Of a DNA stretch of 64,000 nt, positions 41,627 through 52,100 are shown one piece after another; position 1 is the first letter of the stretch; every line of letters begins with the position of its first letter. Under the pieces are notes generated by a model that saw nothing but the letters and a program-made list of their open reading frames with translations, was not told the DNA's origin and ran no database searches. This DNA is from Sphingomonas_Q fennica_A (GTDB taxonomy: Bacteria > Pseudomonadota > Alphaproteobacteria > Sphingomonadales > Sphingomonadaceae), in the NCBI GenBank assembly GCA_036946415.1, contig JAQIJD010000001.1, forward strand, positions 1 through 64,000, read 5' to 3'. The translations under genes were made by a program, and so were the position numbers.

Positions 41627-43996
41627 TCACACTCTAAGCGTCGCCCCCGCCTTGGCCGCGGCCGCGACGATGCGGTCGGACAGCGCCTTCAGGTCCGCCT
41701 CGGTGAAGCTGCGCTCCTGCGGCTGGAGCGTCACCGCCACCGCCACCGACTTGCTGCCCTCGGCCACGCCCGCGCCGGTGAACAGATCGAACAGCGCCAC
41801 GTCCGTCACCGCCGCCTTGTCCGCGCCGCGGACGGCGCGCAGCAGCGTCTCGGCCGCGGTATCGGCGGGGAGCAGGAAGGCGAAGTCGCGCACCACCGGC
41901 TGGAGTGCGGCGGGGCGATAGGCGCCGCGCATCCGCCCCGTGTCGCGCGCCTGCGGGATCGCATCGAGGAACAGTTCGGCCGCGACGACCGGGCCGTCGA
42001 GGTCGAGCGCGGTGAGCGTCGCGGGGTGAAGCTCGCCGAATTCCGCCAGCACCTGCTTCGGCCCGAGCCGCAGCGAGGCCGAGCGGCCGGGGTGATAGAC
42101 GGGGGAGACCGCCTCCATCACCATCAGCCGATCGACGGGCGCGCCCGCCGCCGCCAGCAGCGCCAGCACCTCGGCCTTGGCGTCATAGGCGTCGAAGGGG
42201 GCGGCGCGGCCGGTGCGCCAGTCGCGGGGGGTACGTTCGCCTGCCAGCAGCAGGCCCAGCGTCGGCCGCTCGCCGTCCGCCAGATAGCGGCGGCCGATCT
42301 CGAACAGCGCGATCCGGGCGGCGCCGCGATCGGCGTTGCGCCGCGCCGCGGCGGCCAGGCCGGGCAGCAGCGAGGGGCGCATCGCCTTCAGATCCTCGCT
42401 GATCGGGTTGGCGAGCGTCCAGCGCGCGCCGCCGAACAGCGCCGCCTGCGCCTCCGGCAGGAAGCTCCACGTCACCGCCTCGTCCAGCCCGCGCGCGGCG
42501 GCGGCGCGGCGGACGGCGCGCTCCAGCTTCTGCGCGGGCGTAGCGGTGGCGGTGGCGACCGCGGCGGGGCGGGGCAGGGGCGTGGAGGGGATAGTGTCCA
42601 GCCCGACGATGCGGATCACCTCCTCGACCAGATCGGCCGGGCCGTCCACGTCGCGCCGCCAGGTGGGGGGCAGCACGTTCCACGCGCCATCGACCGCGAA
42701 GCCGAGGTTGGCGAGGATCTGGCGCTGGCGATCGGCGGGCACGGCGAGGCCGGCGAGCCGCTCGGTCAGTGCCGGATCGTAGCGCATCGTCGATCGCGCG
42801 ACCGGCGCGCTGCCCGCCTCGGCGGGCTGCGAGGGCTGGCCGCCGCAGATCGTCGTCACCAGCCGCGTCGCGATGGCGAGGCCGTCGGCGAGGAAGGCGG
42901 GATCGACCCCGCGCTCGAACCGCGTGCGCGCGTCCGACGTGAGGCCGAGCGCCTGGCCGGTCCGGGCGATCGTCTCGGGCGTGAAATAGGCACATTCGAT
43001 CAGCACGTCGGTGGTGGCGGCGGTGACGCCCGACGCCTCGCCGCCCATGATGCCGCCGATGTCGTGGACATGCGCGTCGTCGGCGATCACCGTCATCTCG
43101 GGCGCCAGCGCATAGGTCTTGCCGTTGAGCGCGGTCAGCGTCTCCCCGGCCGCCGCCTTGCGGGCGACGAGCGGGCCGGAGAGCGCCGCCACGTCATAGA
43201 CGTGGAGCGGCCGGCCGAGATCGAGCATGACGTAATTTGTGATGTCGACCAGCGCCGAGATCGGCCGCTGGCCGACCGCCTTCAGCCGCGCCTGCATCCA
43301 CGCCGGGCTGTCGCCGTTCGCGACGCCGCGGACGACGCGGCCGTGGAAGGCGGGGCAGCCCTCCGGATCGTCGGTACGGAGGACGACGGGCATCGGATAA
43401 TCGCCCTTCACCGTCGGCACGTCGAGCGGCCTCAGCGTGCCGAGGCCCGCCGCCGCCAGATCGCGGGCGATGCCGCGCACGCCCATGCAATCCTGCCGGT
43501 TGGGCGTGACGGCGACCTCGATCATCGGATCGCCGAGCTTCGCCCAGTCGACATAGCGCTGGCCGATCGGGGCATCGGCCGGCAGCTCGATGATGCCGTC
43601 ATGCTCCTCGGACAATTGCAGTTCGCGCATCGAGCACATCATGCCGCGGCTCTCGACCCCGCGGATCGCCGCCACCTTCAGCGTGATGTCCGATCCCGGC
43701 ACATAGGTGCCGGGCGCGCCGAACACGCCGACGAGGCCGGCGCGCGCGTTGGGTGCGCCGCAGACGACCTGCACCGCATCGCCCTGGCCGGTCGCGACCG
43801 TCAGCACCTGCAACTTGTCCGCCTGCGGGTGGCGCTCCGCGGTCAGCACGCGGGCGATGGTGAAGGGGGCGAGCTTGGCGGCGGGATCGTCCACGCCCTC
43901 CACCTCCAGCCCGGTGCGGGTCAGCGCCTCGACGATCTCGTCGAGGCCGGCGCGCGTGTCGAGATGCTCCTTCAGCCAGCCGAGCGTGAACTTCAT
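41627..43996 (-). CDS. pheT: Phenylalanine--tRNA ligase beta subunit
   Basis: 789 residues, the usual length. N-terminal MKFTLGWLKEHLDT; tRNA-binding OB domain (FTIARVLTAERHPQADKLQV); B3/B4 editing region (LVDITNYVMLDLGRPLHVYD); B5 (TWRRDVDGPADLVEEVIRI); catalytic-like domain; and the C-terminal anticodon-binding ferredoxin-like domain (AALQPVVRDFAFLLP). Forms an alpha2-beta2 enzyme with PheS; start overlaps the pheS stop (ATGA). Confidence 0.97.
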   Translation of the reverse strand: MKFTLGWLKEHLDTRAGLDEIVEALTRTGLEVEGVDDPAAKLAPFTIARVLTAERHPQADKLQVLTVATGQGDAVQVVCGAPNARAGLVGVFGAPGTYVPGSDITLKVAAIRGVESRGMMCSMRELQLSEEHDGIIELPADAPIGQRYVDWAKLGDPMIEVAVTPNRQDCMGVRGIARDLAAAGLGTLRPLDVPTVKGDYPMPVVLRTDDPEGCPAFHGRVVRGVANGDSPAWMQARLKAVGQRPISALVDITNYVMLDLGRPLHVYDVAALSGPLVARKAAAGETLTALNGKTYALAPEMTVIADDAHVHDIGGIMGGEASGVTAATTDVLIECAYFTPETIARTGQALGLTSDARTRFERGVDPAFLADGLAIATRLVTTICGGQPSQPAEAGSAPVARSTMRYDPALTERLAGLAVPADRQRQILANLGFAVDGAWNVLPPTWRRDVDGPADLVEEVIRIVGLDTIPSTPLPRPAAVATATATPAQKLERAVRRAAAARGLDEAVTWSFLPEAQAALFGGARWTLANPISEDLKAMRPSLLPGLAAAARRNADRGAARIALFEIGRRYLADGERPTLGLLLAGERTPRDWRTGRAAPFDAYDAKAEVLALLAAAGAPVDRLMVMEAVSPVYHPGRSASLRLGPKQVLAEFGELHPATLTALDLDGPVVAAELFLDAIPQARDTGRMRGAYRPAALQPVVRDFAFLLPADTAAETLLRAVRGADKAAVTDVALFDLFTGAGVAEGSKSVAVAVTLQPQERSFTEADLKALSDRIVAAAAKAGATLRV

Positions 43997-45072
43997 GCCC
44001 CGATCCCCCCGGAAAGCGTCGGCACGTCCAGCGCGCGGAAGCCGTAGTGGCGCAGCCAGCGCAGATCGCCGTCGAAGAAGGCGCGCAGATCGTCCATCCC
44101 GTATTTGAGCATCGCCAGCCGATCGACCCCGGTGCCGAAGGCGAAGCCCTGCCATTCGGCCGGATCCAGCCCGGCCGCCGCGATCACCCTGGGGTGGACC
44201 ATGCCGGAGCCCAGCACCTCCATCCACCCTTCGGACCCGCCGATCACCCGCCGGCCGTTGACCACCGAATAGCCGACGTCGACTTCGGCCGAAGGCTCGG
44301 TGAAGGGGAAGTAGCTGGGGCGCAGGCGCAGCACCACGTCGTCGCGCTCGAAGAAGGCGCGCAGGAACGTCTCCAGCGTCCACTTGAGGTGGCCCATGGT
44401 GATGCCGCGATCGATCACCAGCCCCTCGATCTGATGGAACATCGGCGTGTGCGTGGCATCCGAATCGGAGCGGTAGACGCGGCCAGGCGCGATGATGCGG
44501 ATCGGCGGCGGATTGGCCGCCATCGTCCGGATCTGGACGGGGGAGGTGTGGGTGCGCAGCAGCATCCGCCGCCCCTCGCCATCCGTGTCGGGGAAGTAGA
44601 AGGTGTCGTGCATCGCGCGCGCCGGGTGGGTTTCCGGAATGTTGAGCGCGGTGAAATTGTGCCAGTCGTCCTCGATCTCGGGGCCGGTGGCGACGGCGAA
44701 GCCCAGATCGGCGAAGATCTCCGCCAGCTCGTCCATCACCTGGCTGACGGGGTGGACCGAGCCTTGAGGGGCGGGCGCCACCGGCAGCGTCATATCGAGC
44801 CGTTCGGTGGCGAGGCGCCGGTCGAGCGCTTCGGCTTCCAGCGCGGCGCGGCGATCGGCGATGGCGGCGGTGGCGGTTTCGCGCAGTGCCTGGATGGCGG
44901 GGGCCTTCGCCTGCCGCTCCTCGGGCGCCATCTGCCCCAGCGTCTTCAGGAGCGCCGTCACCTCGCCGCTCTTGCCGAGCGCCGCCACGCGCACCGCGTC
45001 CAGCGCCGCCAGATCGGCCGCGGCGGCGGCGGCCTGCCGGACCCGTGCGGCGATCGCCTCCAACTCGCTCAT
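43993..45072 (-). CDS. pheS: Phenylalanine--tRNA ligase alpha subunit
   Basis: Catalytic subunit, 359 residues from ATG 45072 (MSELEAIAARVRQAA). N-terminal coiled coil, then class II motifs: HPVSQVMDELAEIFADLGF, HNFTALNIPETHPARAMHDTF (motif 1 region), FHQIEGLVIDRGITMGHLK and FRPSYFPFTEPSAEVDV-type sequence LRPSYFPFTEPSAEVDVGY, and GMGVDRLAMLKYG-like GTGVDRLAMLKYGMDDLR (motif 3). Confidence 0.97.
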   Translation of the reverse strand: MSELEAIAARVRQAAAAAADLAALDAVRVAALGKSGEVTALLKTLGQMAPEERQAKAPAIQALRETATAAIADRRAALEAEALDRRLATERLDMTLPVAPAPQGSVHPVSQVMDELAEIFADLGFAVATGPEIEDDWHNFTALNIPETHPARAMHDTFYFPDTDGEGRRMLLRTHTSPVQIRTMAANPPPIRIIAPGRVYRSDSDATHTPMFHQIEGLVIDRGITMGHLKWTLETFLRAFFERDDVVLRLRPSYFPFTEPSAEVDVGYSVVNGRRVIGGSEGWMEVLGSGMVHPRVIAAAGLDPAEWQGFAFGTGVDRLAMLKYGMDDLRAFFDGDLRWLRHYGFRALDVPTLSGGIGA

Positions 45073-45210
45073 CCCTGCACCATTCCCGATCCGTCGCGGC
45101 CGACGGCGATCGCCATCGGCTGCCCCGCCCAAGCGGCGGCGCGCCAGACCCCGTAGTCGCGGGGGAAGGGAGGGATCAAGCCTTGAGCGCGCGGGGCCCG
45201 CCTTCGGCGC

Positions 45211-46368
45211 CTATGCGGCGCGGACGAGGCTGACGCGATCGCGCCCGGCGCGCTTGGACCGGTAGAGCGCCTCGTCCGCCTGCGCGAGCAGCCGCCCGAA
45301 GCGATCCCCGCCCACCTCGCCGCAGGCGACGCCGATACTGGCGGTGACGGGCGGGCAGCCGCCGGGGCGCTGATCCTCGCCCGGACAATTGGCCTCGATC
45401 GCCGCGGCGAAGGCGGCGCGGACGCGATCGGCGACGACGGCGGCGGCATCCATCGGCCGGCCGGGCAGGACGATCAGGAATTCGTCTCCGCCCAGGCGCA
45501 CGAGCCACGATCCGGGCCCGGCCTCGGCGCGCGCCGCCTCCGCCATCAGGCGCAGCGCCTGATCGCCCTCGGCATGGCCCAGCCGGTCGTTGAGCGCCTT
45601 GAAGTGATCGAGATCGACGAGCACCAGCGCCGCCGTGCCGGCCAGCGTCGTGCGCAGCCGATCGAGCCCGGTGCGATTGAGCGCGCCGGTCAGCGCATCG
45701 TGCGTGGCGAGCGCGGTCAGCGCCTGCTGGCTGCGCTCCGCGGCGACGAGGATCGGCATGGTGCCCCGCAGCACCCAGCAGGTGGCGAGGCCCGCCGCCA
45801 GCCACGGGCCGATCGGGTTGCCCCGCAGATAATCCGTCCCCGTCAGCGTGATGACGGCGAATATCGTCCGCACGATCGCGATCGGCACCGAGGCGCCGAA
45901 CAGGCCGGCGAGGATCCAGGCGGTGCGAAGACGCTCGCGCAGCGCCAGGCGCACCGCCTCCGCCGCGACCCATCCGTCCGCCCCGGCGATGATGAGGTCG
46001 TTGTAGGCGACGCGCAGCGCATATTGCGCCGGCGCCTGCGAGATTGCCGGCAGGATCCAGAGGATGCCGACGATCGTCGCGACGCGCGGCCAGTGCGCGG
46101 TGCGGCCGGCGAGCAGCCGAAACCCCTGGACGACGAGCGCGCAGCCCGCGACCGACAGCATATTGCCCATCGCCGTCAGCACCGGCTGGGGCAGCAGGCC
46201 GCGGAAGATGTAATCCAGGCTGCCGAGCCCGACCGCGATGTTGCCGAGGCCCCAGCAGCGCGCCCAGCCGTCGAACCGGCCGGCGGCCCCCGCCACGAGG
46301 ACGACGACGCCCGAGATCAGGATGAGCAATCCCGTCAGTACGTAAATCGTGAACTGATCGAGGACCAA
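45211..46368 (-). CDS. Membrane-bound diguanylate cyclase
   Basis: 385 residues, start TTG 46368 with GGAG eight bases upstream; no ATG is available in frame. The N-terminal half has about seven hydrophobic segments (FTIYVLTGLLILISGVVVLVAG and onward) and looks like a membrane sensor. The C-terminal GGDEF domain reads THDALTGALNRTGLDRL, LVDLDHFKALNDRLGHAEGD, RLGGDEFLIVL. No RxxD inhibitory site five residues ahead of GGDEF (sequence there is EAGPGSWLV). Stand-alone; signal unknown. Confidence 0.9.
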   Translation of the reverse strand: MVLDQFTIYVLTGLLILISGVVVLVAGAAGRFDGWARCWGLGNIAVGLGSLDYIFRGLLPQPVLTAMGNMLSVAGCALVVQGFRLLAGRTAHWPRVATIVGILWILPAISQAPAQYALRVAYNDLIIAGADGWVAAEAVRLALRERLRTAWILAGLFGASVPIAIVRTIFAVITLTGTDYLRGNPIGPWLAAGLATCWVLRGTMPILVAAERSQQALTALATHDALTGALNRTGLDRLRTTLAGTAALVLVDLDHFKALNDRLGHAEGDQALRLMAEAARAEAGPGSWLVRLGGDEFLIVLPGRPMDAAAVVADRVRAAFAAAIEANCPGEDQRPGGCPPVTASIGVACGEVGGDRFGRLLAQADEALYRSKRAGRDRVSLVRAA

Positions 46369-46508
46369 TTGGAAGCTCCACCCCGCGTCACGGCGATCTT
46401 GTACTTCAAACCCTTAACGAATCGTCCGCATCGGCCATACTAGACCAACGGCGCGGCAACCTTAATCGAGCGAGCCTGCAAATGCGCACTCCGCGGACGT
46501 TATCGGCC

Positions 46509-48596
46509 TTATCCCGAGGCTAGCAGCGCCACGCCCTGATCGCGTTCAAACAGATAAAGGCCGATGCGCGCCGCCCGGCCGCGCGCTTCGCCCAGCCCGC
46601 CGTCGCGATCGATCAGCAGCCGGGCATCGTCCGTCGCCACGTCGAGGAACGCCGCCTGCCGTTCCGGTCCGGCAAGGCGGAAGCCGGCTTCGCCCGACTG
46701 GCGGGTGCCCAGCATTTCGCCCGCGCCGCGCAGGCGCAGATCCTCCTCGGCGATGAAGAAGCCGTCGGTCGATTTCTTCATCGTCATCAGCCGCGCCTTG
46801 GCCGTTTCCCCCAGCGCGCGGCCGGCCATCCCCTCGGCCTTGCTGCCGCCCCACAGCAGCAGGCAGGTCGAGCGGCCCGGCCCGCGGCCGACGCGCCCGC
46901 GCAGCTGGTGGAGCTGGGCGAGGCCGAACCGTTCGGCATGTTCGATGACGATGAGGGTCGCGGCGGGCACGTCCACCCCCACCTCGATCACGGTGGTGGC
47001 GACGAGCACGGACGTGCGGCCGGCGGCGAAATCGGCCATCGCCTGATCCTTCTCGGCCGGCTTCATCCGCCCGTGGACGAGGCCGATCATCGTGCCGAAC
47101 CGGCGCCGGAGCGCTTCGGCCCGCGCCTCGGCGGCGGCCATGTCGCTCTGCTCGCTCTCCTCGACCAGCGGGCACACCCAATAGGCCTGCCTGCCGCCCG
47201 CGATATGCCGGCCCAGCCCGTCGACCACCTCCTCCAGCCGCTCGGCGGACAGCACGCTGGTGTGGATCGGTTCGCGCCCCGGCGGCATCTCGTCCAGCCG
47301 GCTGACGTCCATCTCGCCATATTGGGTCAGCGTCAGCGTGCGCGGGATCGGCGTCGCGGTCATGGCGAGCAGGTGGGGGGTGGCGGCGGCCTTGGCGGTC
47401 AGCATCAGCCGCTGTGCGACGCCGAAGCGGTGCTGTTCGTCCACCACCGCCAGGCCGAGGTTGCGATAGGCGACGCCCTCCTGGAAGATGGCGTGCGTGC
47501 CGACGAGGATGTGGATCGATCCGTCGGCGAGGCCCATCAGCGTGCTCTCGCGCACCCGGCCCTTGTCGCGCCCGGTCAGCACCGCGATCGATAGGGGGAG
47601 GGCGCCGAGCAGCTTGGTAAGCGTCGCGTGATGCTGGCGGGCGAGGATTTCGGTCGGCGCCAGCATCGCCCCCTGCGCGCCGGCCTCGACGGCGGTCAGC
47701 AGCGCCATCGCCGCCACCAGCGTCTTGCCGGCGCCGACATCGCCTTGCAGCAGGCGCACCATCGGGCGGGCCTGCGCCATGTCGCCTTGTATCTCGGCGA
47801 TGGCGCGGGCCTGCGCGCCGGTGGGGGTATAAGGCAGGTGGAGCGCGCCCGTCAGCCGCCCGTCCCCCACCAATGGCACGCCGCGGCGGCGGCGCGCGCT
47901 CGCGCGCAGCAGGGCGAGGGCGAGCTGGTTGGCGAACAGTTCGTCATAGGCGAGGCGATCGGCGGCGAGGCCGTCGGTCGGATCGCGGTGGATGCGGTGC
48001 AGCGCCTCGCGCCAGCCGGGCCAGCCGCGGGCGGCGAGCAGCGACGGCTCGATCCATTCGGGCAGGTCGGGCGCGCGGTCCAGCGCCTGCCCGATCAGCC
48101 CGGCGAGGCGCTTGTTGGTGAGGCCTTCCGACAGCGGATAGACGGCCTCGCGCCGCGGCAGTTCGGCCGCTTCCTCGGCGCTCATCACGTCCGGATGGAC
48201 GATCTGGCGCCGCTGTTCGTAGAGGTCGAGCTTGCCCGAGATGACGCGCACCTCGCCGATCGGCAATTGCTTGCGCGCCCAGCCCGATCCGCCGGCGAAG
48301 AAGACGAGCGTCAGCTCGCCCCCGTCGGCATCGCGCGCCAGAACGCGGGTGGGGGCGCGGGGGGAGCTGCCGGTGCGATATTCGGTGGCGGTGACGGCGA
48401 CGAGGATCGTGGCGCCGACCGCCGCATCCTCCGCGCTGCGGACCGCGATCCGTTCGACATGGCCGGTCGGCAGATGGAACAGCAGATCGACGACGCGCAG
48501 CAGGCCGAGGCGCTTCAGCGGCTTGGCGAGCGCCGTGCCCACGCCCTTCAGCGCCTCCACCTCGGCGAACAACGGATTGAGAATGTCGGGCCGCAT
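46509..48596 (-). CDS. recG: ATP-dependent DNA helicase RecG
   Basis: Branch-migration helicase for stalled forks and recombination. 695 residues from ATG 48596. N-terminal wedge/OB domain (LLFHLPTGHVERIAVRS); helicase motifs: I LLQGDVGAGKTLVAAMA, Ia MLAPTEILARQHH, II VVDEQHRFGVAQR, III TATPIPRTL, V TTVIEVGVDVPAATLIVIEH, VI QLRGRVGRGPGRSTCLL. Divergent from sdhE, 78 bases apart. Confidence 0.97.
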   Translation of the reverse strand: MRPDILNPLFAEVEALKGVGTALAKPLKRLGLLRVVDLLFHLPTGHVERIAVRSAEDAAVGATILVAVTATEYRTGSSPRAPTRVLARDADGGELTLVFFAGGSGWARKQLPIGEVRVISGKLDLYEQRRQIVHPDVMSAEEAAELPRREAVYPLSEGLTNKRLAGLIGQALDRAPDLPEWIEPSLLAARGWPGWREALHRIHRDPTDGLAADRLAYDELFANQLALALLRASARRRRGVPLVGDGRLTGALHLPYTPTGAQARAIAEIQGDMAQARPMVRLLQGDVGAGKTLVAAMALLTAVEAGAQGAMLAPTEILARQHHATLTKLLGALPLSIAVLTGRDKGRVRESTLMGLADGSIHILVGTHAIFQEGVAYRNLGLAVVDEQHRFGVAQRLMLTAKAAATPHLLAMTATPIPRTLTLTQYGEMDVSRLDEMPPGREPIHTSVLSAERLEEVVDGLGRHIAGGRQAYWVCPLVEESEQSDMAAAEARAEALRRRFGTMIGLVHGRMKPAEKDQAMADFAAGRTSVLVATTVIEVGVDVPAATLIVIEHAERFGLAQLHQLRGRVGRGPGRSTCLLLWGGSKAEGMAGRALGETAKARLMTMKKSTDGFFIAEEDLRLRGAGEMLGTRQSGEAGFRLAGPERQAAFLDVATDDARLLIDRDGGLGEARGRAARIGLYLFERDQGVALLASG

Positions 48597-48674
48597 GACT
48601 AGATCAGCGCCATAGACCCGCCCGCCCGGCGCCGCAAAGCGGCATGCCGGCCATCGCCGTTTGGAGCCGCCCCG

Positions 48675-48941
48675 ATGCACAGCGACGCCCGCCTCCGCCG
48701 CCTGCACTTCCGCGCGTGGCACCGCGGGACCAAGGAGGCCGACCTGCTCGTCGGCGGCTTCTACGACCGCTTCCACGAGGAATGGGATGCGGCCGAGACC
48801 GAATGGTTCGAGGCGTTGCTGGAGGAGGAGGATGTCGAGATCATGGGCTGGGCGATCGGCACGATCCCGGTGCCCGATCGCTGGGCGGGGCCGATGATGG
48901 AGCGGATGCGGCGGCTCGACTACATCCCGGTTTCGCGTTGA
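48675..48941 (+). CDS. sdhE: FAD assembly factor SdhE
   Basis: 88 residues, helps attach FAD covalently to succinate dehydrogenase. RLRRLHFRAWHRGTKEADLL contains the RGxxE motif, followed by GGFYDRF and the helix-rich tail (WFEALLEEEDVEIMGWAIG). Often found next to recG and mfd in alphaproteobacteria, as here. Confidence 0.93.
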   Translation: MHSDARLRRLHFRAWHRGTKEADLLVGGFYDRFHEEWDAAETEWFEALLEEEDVEIMGWAIGTIPVPDRWAGPMMERMRRLDYIPVSR

Positions 48942-48948
48942 AGGCTTT

Positions 48949-49090
48949 GTTCACGCGGAGGCGCGGAGACGCGGAGGGGTTCGGCAACCCCATTCCAAAC
49001 GGGCGAAGCCATTCATCGGGATGGCCTGCGGCCGGCCACCGCGCCTGCCCCGCGCGCAACACCTCCGCGTCTCCGCGCCTCCGCGTGAAC
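48949..49090. repeat. Long imperfect palindrome, CACGCGGAGGCGCGGA family, copy 4
   Basis: Between sdhE and mfd. Left arm GTTCACGCGGAGGCGCGGAG, right arm CCGCGTCTCCGCGCCTCCGC then GTGAAC, with about 80 bases between. The ends match copy 1 at 7879 closely (CACGCGGAGGCGCGGA and CTCCGCGTGAA). Confidence 0.7.
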
Positions 49091-49124
49091 CATCCCGACG
49101 CCTGACCCAGACGGACCGAACCGC

Positions 49125-52100
49125 ATGACCGATCTCACCCGTATCCTCACCGCCGATCGCCCGCTGACGCTGGCGCGCGCGCCGGCGGGGTTCCTGCCGC
49201 CGCTGCTGGCGGACATCGCCCGCGCCGCCGCGGCGCGCGGCAAGGGCGGGCGGGCGGTGTTCGTGGCGGCCGACGAGCAGGCGATGCGGGGCCTGGCCGA
49301 TGCGGTGCCGTGGTTCGCGCCCGAATTGTCGGTGATCCAGTTTCCGGCGTGGGACTGCCTGCCCTACGATCGCGCCTCGCCCTCGCTACGCTCCACCTCC
49401 GAACGGCTGGCGGCGCTGGCGGCGTTGCAGGGCGCGCGGAAAGGGCCGCAGCTCGTCCTCACCACCGCCAATGCGATCACCCAGCGCACGCTGACCCCGT
49501 TCCGCATCCGCCAGCTGGCCGCGACGCTGGCGCCGGGCGAGCGGATCGACCGCGATTCGCTCGCCACGCTGCTCCAGGCCAACGGCTATGTCCGCACCGA
49601 GACGGTGGCGGATGCGGGCGAATATGCGGTGCGCGGCGGCCTCGTCGATCTGTTCCCGGCGGGCGAGCAGCTGGCGCTCCGCCTCGACTTCTTCGGCGAC
49701 GAGATCGAGAGCGTCCGCCAGTTCGATCCCGCCGACCAGCGCACGATCGGGCGGTCGGAAGGCTTCACGCTCCTGCCCGCCTCGGAAGCGCTGCTGGAGG
49801 AAGAGACGATCAAGCGCTTCCGCGGCCGCTACCGCGAATTGTTCGGCGCGGCGGCCACGGGCGATCCGCTGTATCAGGCCGTCTCCGAAGGGCGGCGGCT
49901 GGCGGGCATGGACCATTGGCTGCCGCTGTTCGAGGAGCGGCTGTCGACGCTGACCGATCATCTGGCACCCGAGGACGTGATCTTGCGCGATGCCGGCGTG
50001 GCCGGCGCGATCGAGGCGCGGATGGAGGCGATCGCCGACTATCACGCCAACCGCGTCCGCGCGCAGAAGGCGGAGCCGGGCAGCTATCGGCCGCTCGCCC
50101 CCGAAAAGCTGTATCTGACGCAAGGCGACTGGGACGCTTTGGTGGCGGACCGCCCGCTCCACCTCGCCACCCCGTTCGATCTGCCCGAAGGGGCGGACGT
50201 GATCGACCTGCGGGTGGACGCACCGCGCGACTTCACGCCCGAGCGGACCGCCAACGAGAATGTCTACGATGCGGTGGTGGCCCATGTCCGGGCGCTGGCG
50301 AAGACGGGGCGCAAGGTCGTCCTCGCTTCCTATTCGATCGGCGCGCGCGAGCGGTTCAGGGGGCTGCTGGCGGACCATGGCCTCGACGGGGCGATGTATG
50401 CGGACGGGTGGCAGGATGCGCTGGGCGCGGCCTTCCGCCCCGGCACCACCGCGCTCGCCGTCGTGCCGCTCGACCATGGCTTTACCGCGCCGGACGTCGC
50501 CGTCCTCACCGAGCAGGACATGCTGGGCGACCGGCTCGTCCGCCGTGCCAAGCGCCGCAAGTCGGCCGACGCCTTCCTCGCCGAGATGGCGACGCTCTCG
50601 CCCGGCGATCTCGTCGTCCATACCGATCACGGCATCGGCCGCTACGAGGGGCTGACCTCGATCCCGGTCGGCCAGTCCCCGCACGATTGCGTGGCCCTGA
50701 GCTATGCCGGCGGCGACAAGCTCTACGTGCCGGTCGAGAATATCGACGTGCTGTCGCGCTACGGCTCGGAGGAGGGGGCGGCGCTCGACAAATTGGGCGG
50801 GGTCGCCTGGCAGCAGCGCAAGAGCCGGATGAAGGAGCGCATCCGCGAGATCGCCGGCGAGCTGATCTCGACCGCGGCCGAACGCGCGCTGCGCCCCGCC
50901 GAGGTGGCCGAGCCGGAGGGCGCCTTCACCGAATTCGTCGCCCGCTTCCCCTATCAGGAGACGGACGATCAGGATCGCGCGATCGGCGACGTGATCGAGG
51001 ATCTGGGCGCGGGCAAGCCGATGGACCGGCTCGTCTGCGGCGACGTGGGCTTCGGCAAGACCGAGGTGGCGCTGCGCGCCGCCTTCGTGGCGGCGATGGC
51101 GGGGATGCAGGTGGCGGTGGTCTGCCCGACGACATTGCTCGCCCGCCAGCACCATGCCAATTTCGTGGAACGGTTCAGAGGCTTTCCGCTCAACGTCGGC
51201 CGCCTCTCGCGCCTCGTCGGCACCGCCGAGACGAAGACGGTGAAGGAGGGACTGGCCGCCGGCACGATCGACGTGGTGGTCGGCACGCATGCGATCCTCG
51301 CCAAGAATGTCGAATTCAAGCGGCTCGGCCTCGTCATCGTCGACGAGGAACAGCGCTTCGGCGTGACGCACAAGGAACGGCTGAAGGCGCTCAAGACCGA
51401 CGTCCACATGCTGACGCTGACCGCCACGCCGATCCCGCGCACGCTTCAAATGGCGATGTCCGGCCTGCGCGAGCTGTCCGTCATCCAGACGCCGCCGGTC
51501 GATCGGCTGGCCGTCCGCACCTATGTCAGCCCCTGGGATCCGGTGGTGATCCGCGAGGCGCTGTTGCGCGAACATTATCGCGGCGGGCAGAGCTTCTTCG
51601 TGACCCCGCGGATCAAGGATCTGCCCGATATCGAGGAGTTCCTGCGGCGGCAGGTGCCCGAGATCCGCTACGTCATCGCCCACGGCCAGATGGCGCCGAG
51701 CGAGGTGGAAGAGCGGATGAGCGCCTTCTACGACAAGAAGTTCGACGTGCTCGTCTCCACCACGATCGTGGAAAGCGGCCTCGATATTCCGTCCGCCAAC
51801 ACGCTCGTCGTCCACCATGCCGATCGCTTCGGCCTCGCCCAGCTCTATCAGCTGCGCGGACGCGTGGGGCGCGCCAAGACGCGCGCCTATGCCTATCTCA
51901 CCACCAGCGGCGCGCGGATCACCGAGACGGCGGAGAAAAGGCTCCACATCCTCCAGAACCTCGACACGCTGGGGGCGGGCTTCCAGCTGGCCAGCCACGA
52001 TCTCGATATCCGGGGTGCGGGCAATCTGCTCGGCGACGAACAATCCGGCCATATCAAGGAGGTGGGGTTCGAACTCTACCAGTCGATGCTGGAGGAGGCG

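Noticed and set aside
45211..46368. GGDEF protein as a possible degenerate c-di-GMP receptor
   Set aside because: The GGDEF motif and the metal-binding Asp (LVDLDHF) are intact, so an active cyclase is the simpler reading.
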